Origin: Sinorhizobium fredii NGR234
GTDB lineage: Bacteria; Pseudomonadota; Alphaproteobacteria; Rhizobiales; Rhizobiaceae
Reading direction: 5' to 3'
DNA: 64,000 nucleotides
Assembly: GCF_000018545.1 (NCBI RefSeq)
Contig: NC_012586.1
Location: 2,046,001 to 2,110,000 of the forward strand
Of this stretch, positions 44,018 through 53,019 are shown one piece after another. Under the pieces are notes generated by a model. That model did not search any database, was not told where the DNA came from, and worked only from the letters and a program-made list of their open reading frames with translations. The stretch's first letter is position 1. Each line of letters opens with the position of its first letter. Made by a program: the position numbers and the translations under genes.

Positions 44018-44200
44018 GAGAACTCCTCCTGTTCGATGGAACCATAATCCATAATTAGCGATCGTCAACACAAAAATGGAATTAATTGCCATTGTATGGA
44101 AATTAGAGAGGGCGCGATCAGACGCGGCACTGGTCAAAGCCGCGTGTCGCCGCTATTGGCTAGTGAGAGAGTCGTGACGGGGTATTTGGCGGTGGCGGTC
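44018..44200. promoter_or_regulatory. Divergent gcl / IclR promoter region
   Basis: An AT-rich gap carries the leftward gcl and rightward IclR promoters. It contains an imperfect dyad TGGAATTAATTGCCA (44077-44091, core AATTAATT) with a further TGGAAATT at 44097 and CCATAATCCATAATTA at 44042-44057. TGGAA/TTCCA-like half-sites are common IclR-family recognition elements, so the regulator encoded alongside is the likely ligand. Confidence 0.5.
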
Positions 44201-45022
44201 GTGTCGGAACAGACAAAAGGCAAGCGGGGCCGGAAGGCGGGCGCCAATTCGACACCTTCCTCGGTTCAGGTGCTGGACCGCAGCCTGGCACTCTTCAGCC
44301 TCGTGGCAGATCGCGACGGCTCGACCTTGACCGACCTGGCGGACGAAACAGGGCTGGCGCCATCGACGATCCATCGCCTGCTGACATCGCTTTCCAGTCA
44401 CGGCATGGTTGCTCATGATCCCGACACGGGGGAGTGGACGATCGGTGTGAGGGCCTTCGAGATCGGCAACGCCTTCCTGCGGTTCCGCAAACTCGGCACG
44501 ATCAGCCGGCCCTTCCTGAAACGCCTGATGGAGGAAAGCGGCGAAACCGCCAATATCGGCATCGAGGACGACGGCGATGTCGTGTTCATCTCGCAGGTCG
44601 AAAGCCATGCGCCGATGCGTGCCTTCTTCCGCCCCGGACGGCGTGGCCCCAGCCACGCCTCCGGCATCGGCAAGGCGATCCTTTCCACCTGGTCGGATAC
44701 CGAGATCGCCAAGACGCTCGGCGGCAAGACGCTGATGCATTTCACCGGCCGGACGCTCGACACGGTACCGGCGCTGATCAGGAACATCCAGGAAATCCGC
44801 AATCGCGGCTGGTCGATCGACGACGAGGAGCACACGCTCGGCATGCGCTGCATCGCCGCGCCGCTGTTCAACGAATATGGCGAGGCGATCGGCGGCATAT
44901 CGATCTCCGGGCCGTCGGTCCGCATCGATGACGACAGGCTCGAAACGCTCGGCTCTCTCGTGCGCCGGACAGCCGACGAACTGACCCGAGCTATCGGCGG
45001 CCACCGGCCGGGAGACGGCTGA
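44201..45022 (+). CDS. IclR-family regulator of the glyoxylate/allantoin genes
   Basis: A regulator of about 273 residues. The HTH (about 25-85; LTDLADETGLAPSTIHRLL) precedes an IclR effector domain with FFRPGRRGPSHASGIGKAIL and CIAAPLFNEYGEAIGGISISG. The closest functional types are AllR/BhcR-like sensors of glyoxylate. It diverges from gcl, the expected arrangement. The GTG at 44201 gives family length; other in-frame starts (GTG at 44174, ATG at 44096) are possible because no clear ribosome site picks one. Confidence 0.78.
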   Translation: MSEQTKGKRGRKAGANSTPSSVQVLDRSLALFSLVADRDGSTLTDLADETGLAPSTIHRLLTSLSSHGMVAHDPDTGEWTIGVRAFEIGNAFLRFRKLGTISRPFLKRLMEESGETANIGIEDDGDVVFISQVESHAPMRAFFRPGRRGPSHASGIGKAILSTWSDTEIAKTLGGKTLMHFTGRTLDTVPALIRNIQEIRNRGWSIDDEEHTLGMRCIAAPLFNEYGEAIGGISISGPSVRIDDDRLETLGSLVRRTADELTRAIGGHRPGDG

Positions 45023-45029
45023 AGCTCGG

Positions 45030-45905
45030 CTACCCGAACATCGCCGCGGTCGCTTCCAGGAAGCTCGCGACCACCGGGCCGTGGTTCGGCCGGCTGAGAA
45101 CGTAGACATCCGCTTCCGGCGCGGGATCCGCAAGCGGACGATAGACGACACCGGGACGCGAAAGATTGCGGATGCATTCCGGAACGAGCGCCACGCCGAG
45201 ACCGGCGGAGACCAGGCTGGTCAGCGAGTAGGATTCCACCACCTCATTGGTGATGTTCGGGACGAAGCCTGCCGCGACGCAGCAGTCGTGCAGATAGCGG
45301 GCGAAGCGGGAGTCCGCCAGTCGGAGGAAGACGAAGCTTTCCTGGCGCAGCGCGCCGAGCTCCACCGTTTGATGGCGGGCAAGCGGGTGATCTGCCGGCA
45401 GGGCGACGCCAACCCTTTCCTGCCAGGCGACCTTGCCGACGAGTTCGGCATTGTGGCGAGGCTTGCGCACGAAGCTGAGGTCGGTTCGGTGCGACAGCAG
45501 CGCCAGTTCCTGGGCCTGCGGGTCCATTTCATGAATGCGGACGAAGACGCCCGGCCAACGCTCCCGGAATCTCGCAATCAAGGTCGACAACTGCCCGAGC
45601 AGGACCGAACCGGTAGTGCCTATATTGAGCATGCCCACCTGGCCGGAGCCGATGGCGCGCGCCTGATGCGTGGCGTGCTCCACCTGCCCGAGGATCATTC
45701 GCGCCTGGTCGAGAAAGCTGACACCGGCCTCGGTGAGTTCGACATGCCGGCTGGAACGCTCGAACAAGCGCGTGCCGACCTCTTCCTCCAGATCCTTGAT
45801 CTGCTGGCTCAAGGGCGGCTGCGAGATGTTCAAGTTTTTCGCCGCCGCCGTGAAACTCGCCGCCTCGGCAACGGCGATGAAATAGCGCAGATGTCGTAGC
45901 TCCAT
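45030..45905 (-). CDS. LysR-family transcriptional regulator
   Basis: A 291-residue LTTR: N-terminal winged HTH (FTAAAKNLNISQPPLSQQI) and a two-lobe inducer-binding domain. It is divergent from the DctA-like transporter and its binding palindrome lies between them, so it probably activates the transporter and senses its substrate or a purine-catabolism intermediate. The ATG at 45905 has GGAGGCCGCG upstream. Lies seven bases from the convergent IclR stop. Confidence 0.85.
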   Translation of the reverse strand: MELRHLRYFIAVAEAASFTAAAKNLNISQPPLSQQIKDLEEEVGTRLFERSSRHVELTEAGVSFLDQARMILGQVEHATHQARAIGSGQVGMLNIGTTGSVLLGQLSTLIARFRERWPGVFVRIHEMDPQAQELALLSHRTDLSFVRKPRHNAELVGKVAWQERVGVALPADHPLARHQTVELGALRQESFVFLRLADSRFARYLHDCCVAAGFVPNITNEVVESYSLTSLVSAGLGVALVPECIRNLSRPGVVYRPLADPAPEADVYVLSRPNHGPVVASFLEATAAMFG

Positions 45906-45928
45906 CGCGGCCTCCATTCTCGATAGAT

Positions 45929-45977
45929 CGATATGATACACATATTGATCAAGTTAAACAATATATTGGACATATCG
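45929..45977. promoter_or_regulatory. Extended LysR-type dyad
   Basis: ATATTG-N11-CAATAT (45942-45964) is a textbook T-N11-A LysR box. An outer pair, CGATATG (45929-45935) and CATATCG (45971-45977), is symmetric about the same centre (45953), extending the symmetry over 49 bases. It lies between the LysR start and the dctA-like gene. Confidence 0.7.
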
Positions 45978-46152
45978 CCATCCTTCTGTTCCCATCGTCA
46001 GGGATGGGCCGGACGTCGCACGAGGAGGGTGCACGTCGTCAGAAGCGGTCCAAGTCCAGGAGCGGGCGGCGGCAGCAGACCGCGCAATGGCTTCAGCACG
46101 AGCCATCGCCCCAGTCGCAGCGCCCGGCTCACAGCGTTCTTGGGAGGAACAC

Positions 46153-47502
46153 ATGTCCAGGTTTAGCAGGTCCTTGTTCGGACAGGTCATCATCGCACTC
46201 GTGCTTGGTATCCTTGTCGGCGTTTTCTGGCCGCAGTTTGCGGCACAGCTGAAACCGCTGGGAGACGGCTTCATCAAGCTGATCAAGATGGTGATCGCGC
46301 CGCTCGTCTTCGGCGTGGTCGTCCACGGCATCGTCGGTGCCGGGGACCTGAGGAAGGTCGGACGGGTCGGCCTCAAGTCGCTCCTCTATTTCGAGGCCGT
46401 GACGACGCTGGCGCTCGCGCTGGGACTGATCGCCGCCTATGTCTTCGGCCCCGGTCACGGGATGAATGTCGATCCGGCAACGCTCGATGCAAGCGCCTTG
46501 GGCGCCTACACCGAAAAGGTCTCGCAGGTCACCGGCACGGTCGACTTCCTGATGCGCATCATCCCGACGACGGTCCTCGACGCCTTCGCCAAGGGCGACG
46601 TTTTGCAGGTGCTGCTGTTCGCAGTCCTGTTCGGGTCGGGCCTTGCCCTCGTCGGCGAGCGCGGCAGGCAGGTCGCCGAACTGATCGACCAGACGACGCA
46701 GGTGCTTTTCAAGGTGATCGGCTTCATCGTCCGGCTCGCTCCGATCGGCGTCTTCGGCGCGATCGCCTATACGGTCGGAAAATACGGCATCGGCTCGCTG
46801 CAGCAACTCGGCTACCTGGTCGTTCTGCTCTATGCGACGATTGCCCTTTTCGTCTTCGGTGTCCTCGGGCTGATCATGAGGATCGCCGGCTTCAGCATCT
46901 TCAAGTTGCTCGGCTATTTGCGCGAGGAGTTGATGATCGTCCTGGCGACGGCTTCCTCCGACAGCGTTCTGCCGCAGGTGATGCGCAAACTCGAACGGCT
47001 CGGGATCAAGGATTCGACGGTCGGCCTCGTCATTCCGACCGGCTATTCGTTCAACCTCGACGCCTTCTCGATCTATCTGACGCTCGCCGCCGTGTTCATC
47101 GCCCAGGCGACCAATACGCCGCTGGCGCCCGGCGACCTGTTGCTGATCCTCGGCGTGGCATTGTTGACCTCGAAGGGGGCGCACGGCATTCCTGGTTCCG
47201 CCATCGTCGTGCTGGCGGCAACGCTTTCGGCCATTCCGGTCATTCCAGCCATCGGTCTTGTGCTGGTCCTTTCGGTCGACTGGTTCGTCGGCATTGCCCG
47301 GGCACTCGGAAACCTGATAGGCAATTGCGTGGCCGCCGTGGTTATCGCCGCCTGGGAGGGCGACATCGATCGCGAGCAGGCACACCGGGTGCTCGATGGC
47401 GACGAGGCTCTAAGCCCCAAACCCGCACCTGTATTCCAAAGCTCCGCGGCCAGCGATGTCGTCCCGAACTCGGCCATCGCCCACCCCGTCAACGGCCGCT
47501 AG
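46153..47502 (+). CDS. Dicarboxylate/amino acid:cation symporter, DctA type
   Basis: A 449-residue carrier of the DAACS family. The helix hairpin and ion-binding segments are clear: SDSVLPQVMRKLERLG and IPTGYSFNLDAFSIYLTLA, plus LTSKGAHGIPGSAIVVLAATL. DctA homologues transport C4-dicarboxylates. In this setting a purine-derived acid such as allantoate or ureidoglycolate is conceivable, but this is inference. GGGAGGAACAC precedes the ATG at 46153. Confidence 0.83.
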   Translation: MSRFSRSLFGQVIIALVLGILVGVFWPQFAAQLKPLGDGFIKLIKMVIAPLVFGVVVHGIVGAGDLRKVGRVGLKSLLYFEAVTTLALALGLIAAYVFGPGHGMNVDPATLDASALGAYTEKVSQVTGTVDFLMRIIPTTVLDAFAKGDVLQVLLFAVLFGSGLALVGERGRQVAELIDQTTQVLFKVIGFIVRLAPIGVFGAIAYTVGKYGIGSLQQLGYLVVLLYATIALFVFGVLGLIMRIAGFSIFKLLGYLREELMIVLATASSDSVLPQVMRKLERLGIKDSTVGLVIPTGYSFNLDAFSIYLTLAAVFIAQATNTPLAPGDLLLILGVALLTSKGAHGIPGSAIVVLAATLSAIPVIPAIGLVLVLSVDWFVGIARALGNLIGNCVAAVVIAAWEGDIDREQAHRVLDGDEALSPKPAPVFQSSAASDVVPNSAIAHPVNGR

Positions 47503-47538
47503 TCCGGTTCGAACAGACTCTTCAACAGGTAACGAAAA

Positions 47539-48375
47539 ATGCAGAGCAACTACTATTTCCCCCAAGGCGGCCACCCGCCGCAATCGAACCTGCTGACGGA
47601 TCGGGCGGTTTTCACCGAGGCCTATGCGATCATTCCCAAGGGCGTGATGCGCGACATCGTCACCAGCTATCTGCCGCACTGGACGAACACGCGCCTCTGG
47701 GTGCTCTCGCGACCGCTGTCAGGCTTCGCCGAGACATTCTCGCAATACATCATGGAGGTCGGGCCATCGGGAGGAAGCGACCGGCCCGAGAGCGATCCCC
47801 GCGCCGAAGCCGTGCTCTTCGTGGTCGATGGCGGGTTCCGCCTGACGATCGGCGGCGAAACCCATAGGATGCAGCCCGGTGGCTACGCCTTCATCCCGCC
47901 CGGCGCGGAATGGAGCCTCCATAATGACGGCTCCACGCCGACCCGCTTCCACTGGTTCCGCAAGGCCTACGAGAGGGTCGATGGAATCCCCCTGCCCGAA
48001 CCGATCGTCACCAACGAACGCGAGATCGCGCCCACGCCGATGCCCGATACGGACGGTCGCTGGGCGACGACCCGCTTCGTCGATCCTTCGGACATGCGGC
48101 ACGACATGCATGTGACGATCGTCACCTTCGAACCCGGCGGCGTCATCCCCTTCATGGAAACCCATGTGATGGAACACGGCCTCTACGTTCTCGAGGGCAA
48201 GGCCGTCTATCGCCTCAACGCCGACTGGGTCGAGGTCGAAGCCGGCGACTATATGTGGCTCAGGGCCTTCTGCCCGCAGGCCTGCTATGCCGGCGGGCCG
48301 GGCAAGTTCCGTTACCTGCTCTACAAAGACGTCAACCGCCATATGGCCCTCGGCGTTCCGGGCCGGTTCGCCTGA
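47539..48375 (+). CDS. allE: (S)-ureidoglycine aminohydrolase
   Basis: A 278-residue bicupin enzyme of the UGHY/YlbA family that converts (S)-ureidoglycine to (S)-ureidoglycolate and ammonia. The two cupin halves run about 50-135 and 185-265. Metal-binding residues are in GGVIPFMETHVMEHGLYVL (Glu and His pattern) with a conserved tail YLLYKDVNRHM. Its product is the AllA substrate. It begins 36 bases after the transporter stop, suggesting one transcript. Confidence 0.87.
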   Translation: MQSNYYFPQGGHPPQSNLLTDRAVFTEAYAIIPKGVMRDIVTSYLPHWTNTRLWVLSRPLSGFAETFSQYIMEVGPSGGSDRPESDPRAEAVLFVVDGGFRLTIGGETHRMQPGGYAFIPPGAEWSLHNDGSTPTRFHWFRKAYERVDGIPLPEPIVTNEREIAPTPMPDTDGRWATTRFVDPSDMRHDMHVTIVTFEPGGVIPFMETHVMEHGLYVLEGKAVYRLNADWVEVEAGDYMWLRAFCPQACYAGGPGKFRYLLYKDVNRHMALGVPGRFA

Positions 48376-48386
48376 GACGGAGCCTT

Positions 48387-48411
48387 GAGCCGGAACGCCT
48401 CGTTCCGGCTC
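48387..48411 (+). terminator. Strong stem-loop after allE
   Basis: GAGCCGGAACG and CGTTCCGGCTC form an 11-base perfect stem with a 3-base CCT loop between allE and ligD. There is no T-run, yet the position marks the end of the allE transcript. Confidence 0.6.
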
Positions 48412-48459
48412 GCATCAACCGATATTGCGGCGCGCGCGGATCGGCCTTAGCCTTCAGGC

Positions 48460-50922
48460 ATGGCGACGACGAAGCTTGAGACCTACCGCAAGAAGCGCAA
48501 TTTTTCGAAGACGCCGGAACCGGCCGGCACCCTTGCCGGCGGCGGCAACCGTTTCGTCGTGCACAAGCATCATGCGACCGCGGACCATTATGATCTCAGA
48601 CTTGAGGTCGGCGGCGTGCTGAAGAGCTGGGCCGTGCCCAAGGGCCCCTCGGTCAACCCGGCCGACAAGCGCCTGGCGGTCGAGACCGAAGATCATCCGA
48701 TCGAATATATCGACTTCGAGGGCGTCATCCCGGAGGGCGAATACGGCGCCGGCCCGATGATCGTCTGGGACGCCGGCGTCTGGGCGCCGATGGACGACGT
48801 CGAGGAGAGCCTGCGCAAGGGCGCCTTCAAGTTCCGCCTCGCCGGAGAAAAGCTCAACGGCGGCTGGATGCTGACACGCCTGAAGCCGCGGCCGGGCGAA
48901 GAGGACCATCGCCACTGGCTTCTTTTCAAGGAGCGCGACCCGGCTGCCGACCCCTCCACCGACATTCTCGCCGCCCGGCCGGAAAGCGTCAAATCCGGCC
49001 GGCGGATCGAGGAGCTCGTCGAAAAGCCGAAGCCTGCGGCCAAGCCGGCAAAACTCAAGCCGGGCGCCCTTCCCGGCGCGGCAAAGGCGACGATGCCGAC
49101 ACGCATAGAGCCTCAGCTTGCGACGCAGACGGCGATTCCGCCGGGCAGCGCCCCGGGGCGCGAAGTCTGGCTGCATGAGATCAAGTTTGACGGCTACCGC
49201 ACCATGGCGCATCTCACCGACGGCGAGGTGCGGCTGATCACCCGCGGCGGCCTCGACTGGACGAAGCGCTACGGCGACCTGCCGGAAGCCTTCCGGCGGC
49301 TGCCGTGCCGCGTTGCCGTCATCGACGGCGAAATCGTCATGCTCGACGCGGAGGGCATCAGCCGCTTTGCGCTTCTCCAGGAGGCGCTTTCCACTGGTGC
49401 GGGCAACAGGCTGGTGTTCTATGCCTTCGATCTTCTCCATCTCGATGGCTGGAACCTCACGCATGTTCCGCTCGAGAAACGCAAGGCGCTGCTCAAGCAA
49501 CTGCTGGCGGCGCAACTATCCAGCCGCTCCGCCCTCCAGTTCAGCGATCATGTCGTCGGCGACGGGCGTCCGTTTTACCAGCATGCGTCGGAACTGGGGC
49601 TCGAGGGGATAATTTCCAAACGTGCCTCGGCCCCCTATCAAAGCGGTCGCTCCAAGACCTGGACGAAGACCAAGGCGCTGAAGGCCGAAGATTTCGTGAT
49701 CGCCGGCTATACCATATCCGAAGCCGCAGAAGGCCTCGCCGCGCTGGCGCTCGGCGAATGGATCGACGGCGAGCTGCAATATCGCGGCAAGGTCGGAACC
49801 GGCTTCGACGCCGAAACGCTGAAACAGTTGCTGGCGCGTCTGGAGCCGCTCCGGGCTGGCGCGGCGAAGCTCGAAGGTGCGCCGAAGGAGATCATCTGGG
49901 TGCGACCGGTCTTGCGGGCGCGTATTCACTACGGGAACCGAACGGCGGACAACATCCTCCGCCATGCGGTGTTCCGGGGGCTGCGCGACGTCGATCTTTC
50001 GACGCCGGCGTCCCCGCAGCGAAAGCGGCTGATCTCCGACGCCGACCTCGCCAGCATCTCGATCACCAATCCGACCCGGCGTCTGTTCGGCAAGTCCGGG
50101 CCGACAAAGCTCGATCTCGCCCTCTATTACGCCATGGTCGGCGATTTCATGCTGCCGCATATCCTCGGCCGCCCGGTCTCGCTCGTCCGCTGCCCGACGG
50201 GAAAGTTCGAGGATTGCTTCTTCCAGCGCCATCCCTTTACCGGCATGCCGCCCTCGGTGACAGGTTTCGACGCGATGAGTTCGGAGGGCGAGGCGAAGCG
50301 CTATCTTTCGGTCGAGGATGCCAAAGGCTACCTGGCGCTGGCGCAATTCGGCGTCGTCGAATTCCACTCCTGGGGCTCGACGCGGGCGCAGCTCGAGAAA
50401 CCCGACCGCGTCGTCTTCGACCTCGACCCCGGCGAGGGCATCGGCTGGCGCGAAGTGATCGAAGCGGCAATTCACATCAAGGCCGAACTCGAGGCGCTCG
50501 GCCTCGTCCCCTTCGTCAAGACGTCGGGGGGCAAGGGCGTCCATGTGGTCGTGCCGATCCGGCCGAAGCGCGACTGGAAGAAGGTGCACAAGGCGACCGG
50601 CGACCTTGCTTCGCATCTGGCGGCGACGGCTCCCGAGAGCTTCGTGACCACGATGGGCAAGGACAAGCGCGTCAAGCGCATCTTCATCGACTTCCACCGC
50701 AACGCCCGCGGCCACACCGCCGCGGCGCCCTATTCGCTGCGCGCTCGCACGAATCTCCCGGCCTCAACGCCTTTAAGCTGGGCCGATCTTGAGACTATCG
50801 ACGCTCCCGAGGATTTAAATTATTCTTCGTTGCCTGGCCTCTTGGCCACGTCCGGCGATCCCTGGGCCGATATCGACGACAGTGCACGGGATTTGCCAGT
50901 ACTTTCCAATGCGGAGAAGTAA
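48460..50922 (+). CDS. ligD: ATP-dependent DNA ligase D (PE-LIG-POL)
   Basis: An 820-residue multifunctional end-joining ligase. Order is phosphoesterase (about 20-165, HKHHATADHYDLRLE), ligase (about 210-520, adenylation Lys242 in HEIKFDGYRT), then polymerase/primase (about 545-805; VVFDLDPGEGIGWREV and FVKTSGGKGVHV). The same order occurs in Pseudomonas LigD; mycobacterial LigD is POL-PE-LIG. It trims, fills and seals ends with Ku, encoded 26 bases downstream. The ribosome site (CAGGC) is weak. The domains all appear intact. Confidence 0.94.
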   Translation: MATTKLETYRKKRNFSKTPEPAGTLAGGGNRFVVHKHHATADHYDLRLEVGGVLKSWAVPKGPSVNPADKRLAVETEDHPIEYIDFEGVIPEGEYGAGPMIVWDAGVWAPMDDVEESLRKGAFKFRLAGEKLNGGWMLTRLKPRPGEEDHRHWLLFKERDPAADPSTDILAARPESVKSGRRIEELVEKPKPAAKPAKLKPGALPGAAKATMPTRIEPQLATQTAIPPGSAPGREVWLHEIKFDGYRTMAHLTDGEVRLITRGGLDWTKRYGDLPEAFRRLPCRVAVIDGEIVMLDAEGISRFALLQEALSTGAGNRLVFYAFDLLHLDGWNLTHVPLEKRKALLKQLLAAQLSSRSALQFSDHVVGDGRPFYQHASELGLEGIISKRASAPYQSGRSKTWTKTKALKAEDFVIAGYTISEAAEGLAALALGEWIDGELQYRGKVGTGFDAETLKQLLARLEPLRAGAAKLEGAPKEIIWVRPVLRARIHYGNRTADNILRHAVFRGLRDVDLSTPASPQRKRLISDADLASISITNPTRRLFGKSGPTKLDLALYYAMVGDFMLPHILGRPVSLVRCPTGKFEDCFFQRHPFTGMPPSVTGFDAMSSEGEAKRYLSVEDAKGYLALAQFGVVEFHSWGSTRAQLEKPDRVVFDLDPGEGIGWREVIEAAIHIKAELEALGLVPFVKTSGGKGVHVVVPIRPKRDWKKVHKATGDLASHLAATAPESFVTTMGKDKRVKRIFIDFHRNARGHTAAAPYSLRARTNLPASTPLSWADLETIDAPEDLNYSSLPGLLATSGDPWADIDDSARDLPVLSNAEK

Positions 50923-50948
50923 CCGGGTAGACCGCGCAGGAGACGACT

Positions 50949-51833
50949 ATGGCACCCAGGGCAAGTTGGAAGGGTTATCTGAGGCTGAGCCTCGTGAGCT
51001 GTCCTGTACGGCTCTATCCCGCCACGACGACGAGCGAACGCATTACCTTCAATCAATTGCACAAAGACACCCACAACCGGATTAACATGAAGCCGGTTGA
51101 CCCGGAACTCGGCCTGGTCGAGCGATCCGACCTGGTGAAGGGCTATGAATACGAGGACAAGAAATACATCGTCATCGACGAGGCTGACCTCGAAAGCGTC
51201 AAGATCGAATCCAACCACACGATGAACATCGAGGCCTTCGTCGACGAAGGCTCGGTGGACGTGATCTACCAGGATGCGCCCTATTACCTGGCGCCGGACG
51301 GCGCGATGGCCGAAGAAACTTTCATCGTCTTGCGCGAGGCCCTGCGGCGGAGCGGCAAGCTTGCCATCGCCCGCCTTGTGCTGTCGAGCCGCGAACGGGT
51401 GATCGCCATCGGTCCGCGTGAGACCGGCATGTTCGTCTGCACGCTCCGCAACCCCAATGAAGTGCGCGGCACGGCCGAATACTTTGGCAATATCCCGGTC
51501 GGCAATGCCGAGCCGGAAATGCTGCAACTCGCCGAAGCCCTCATTCAGCAAAAGACCACGACCTTTGATCCAAAAAACTACGAGGATCGCTACGAAATCG
51601 CCCTGTTGCAGATGATCCGCGAGAAGCTCAAGGGCCACAAGCCGATCATCGCGGCCCCGCCTGACCGCGGCAACGTCATCAACCTGATGGACGCATTGAA
51701 GGCAAGCCTGTCGCAGGCGAAGCCGCCGGCGAAAAGCAAGAGCAAGGTGGAGCCGGCCGCAAAACCTGCAGCGAAGAGTGCCGCCGCCAAACCCGCCGCG
51801 GCAAAGAAGACCACCACGCAGAAGAAGGCCTGA
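50949..51833 (+). CDS. ku: Ku DNA end-binding protein
   Basis: A 294-residue bacterial Ku homodimer subunit. The core begins WKGYLRLSLVSCPVRLYPA and has the ring-forming beta domain through YEIALLQMIREKLKG (about 10-235). The tail (about 245-294) is Lys/Ala-rich, as in Ku proteins whose tails bind DNA and LigD. Its TGA shares a base with the ATG of the next gene, so the BRCT protein is translated with Ku. GCAGGAGACGACT is the ribosome site. Confidence 0.93.
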   Translation: MAPRASWKGYLRLSLVSCPVRLYPATTTSERITFNQLHKDTHNRINMKPVDPELGLVERSDLVKGYEYEDKKYIVIDEADLESVKIESNHTMNIEAFVDEGSVDVIYQDAPYYLAPDGAMAEETFIVLREALRRSGKLAIARLVLSSRERVIAIGPRETGMFVCTLRNPNEVRGTAEYFGNIPVGNAEPEMLQLAEALIQQKTTTFDPKNYEDRYEIALLQMIREKLKGHKPIIAAPPDRGNVINLMDALKASLSQAKPPAKSKSKVEPAAKPAAKSAAAKPAAAKKTTTQKKA

Positions 51834-52921
51834 TGGCGGTCGCCGGCAAGACATTCGGCATCCTCGGCGCGCTTTCAGCCTTTCCGCGGCGGCTGATCGC
51901 CCGCGAAGTCGAGCGCCAGGGCGGGCACCTGCGGCGCGGCGTGACGCGACAGACCGCCTATGTGGTCTTCGGCCGCGGCTTGCTCCTGAAGGCGACCGAC
52001 GCGGAGATCGAAACCCGTTTCGAGCGGGAGGCCGGCTGCGGGCGGCGCCTGCTCAGCGAGAACGGCTTCCTGCGGCGATTGGGGCTTGCGACCGCGCCGG
52101 AGACATCTGCGTTGCCGCGGCAATCGCTGATCGATCAGGCAAGGATCGCACCGCGCCTCTTCGATCTCCTGTCGCTGTTCGACGCTTTCGAGCACGACAC
52201 CGAACCCTATTCATTCCGCGACGTGATCCTCGCCCGCAAATATGCGGGCCTGATCGCCAGCGGCGCTGGCTGGGGAGCGATCGCTCGTTCCGTCCATCGC
52301 TCCAGCCACGTCGCCTCGCTGACGGCACTGTCCCTCCACCACGAAGGCTCGAAGTCGATCTATGCGCGGCGCGCCGAAGGCCTGAGCGAGCTCGACGGAC
52401 AATTGCTGCTCGATCTCGGGGCGGTCGAGGAGGCGGAACTCGAAGAGCTCTTCGCGCGAGCCGAGGAGGCCGAGGAGGAAGGCGAATACGACGAAGCGGC
52501 CGCAATATACCAGCGCTACCTCGCCATCGACCGCACCGACTCGGTGGCCGCCTTCAACCGGGCCAATTGCCTCCGGGCGGCCGGCCTTGAGCTGGAGGCC
52601 GCGCATGACTACGCCCGGGCGCTGAAGCTCGATCCCTCCTTCGCCGAAGCCTGGTTCAACCTTGCCGGGCTGATGGGCGAGCGCGGCCGCATCGACACCG
52701 CCCGCCGGCACCTGCAGAAAGCGATCGACATCGACAACGACTATGCCGATGCGGTCTTCAATCTGGCAAAACTCGAATTCGATACTGGCAACCTTGGCGA
52801 GGCGCGCTGCTGGTGGAAGCGTTACCTCGAACTCGACAGGGAATCCGAATGGGCCCGGACCGCCGAGCGCGGCGTGCAGTTCGTGAACCTCCAGCTTCTG
52901 CCCACCGCGCCGCGCGCGTAA
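51833..52921 (+). CDS. BRCT-HTH-TPR protein coupled to Ku
   Basis: A 362-residue protein of three parts. Residues 5-51 look like a BRCT domain: GKTFGILGAL, a paired glycine in ERQGGHL, then TAYVVFG, matching the LigA BRCT pattern. Residues about 122-157 resemble a MerR-type helix-turn-helix (YSFRDVILARKYAGLI, GAIARSVHR). Residues about 205-345 hold tetratricopeptide repeats (AAFNRANCLRAAGLELEAA, AWFNLAGLMGERGRIDTA). The gene overlaps the ku stop by one base, with no separate ribosome site seen. I infer an end-joining accessory role. No named function is known to me. Confidence 0.8.
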   Translation: MAVAGKTFGILGALSAFPRRLIAREVERQGGHLRRGVTRQTAYVVFGRGLLLKATDAEIETRFEREAGCGRRLLSENGFLRRLGLATAPETSALPRQSLIDQARIAPRLFDLLSLFDAFEHDTEPYSFRDVILARKYAGLIASGAGWGAIARSVHRSSHVASLTALSLHHEGSKSIYARRAEGLSELDGQLLLDLGAVEEAELEELFARAEEAEEEGEYDEAAAIYQRYLAIDRTDSVAAFNRANCLRAAGLELEAAHDYARALKLDPSFAEAWFNLAGLMGERGRIDTARRHLQKAIDIDNDYADAVFNLAKLEFDTGNLGEARCWWKRYLELDRESEWARTAERGVQFVNLQLLPTAPRA

Positions 52922-53019
52922 CGGCAACGCAAAGCGTCGCTGCAGCACTTTGACTTGCCGGATCATGTATCTTCGCATCATACCGATCGAGAGAATCACG
53001 CAGGACGGCGGGCTGAAAG

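Noticed and set aside
44018..44137. Extended N-terminus for gcl (41 extra residues)
   Set aside because: The ATG at 44017 has a perfect AGGAGG-type site and yields the normal 594-residue length; the extension covers the promoter.
48387..48411. GGAAC and CGTT in the allE-ligD hairpin as an EcfG promoter for ligD
   Set aside because: The two boxes are only a few bases apart, not 16-17; they are the two arms of a hairpin.
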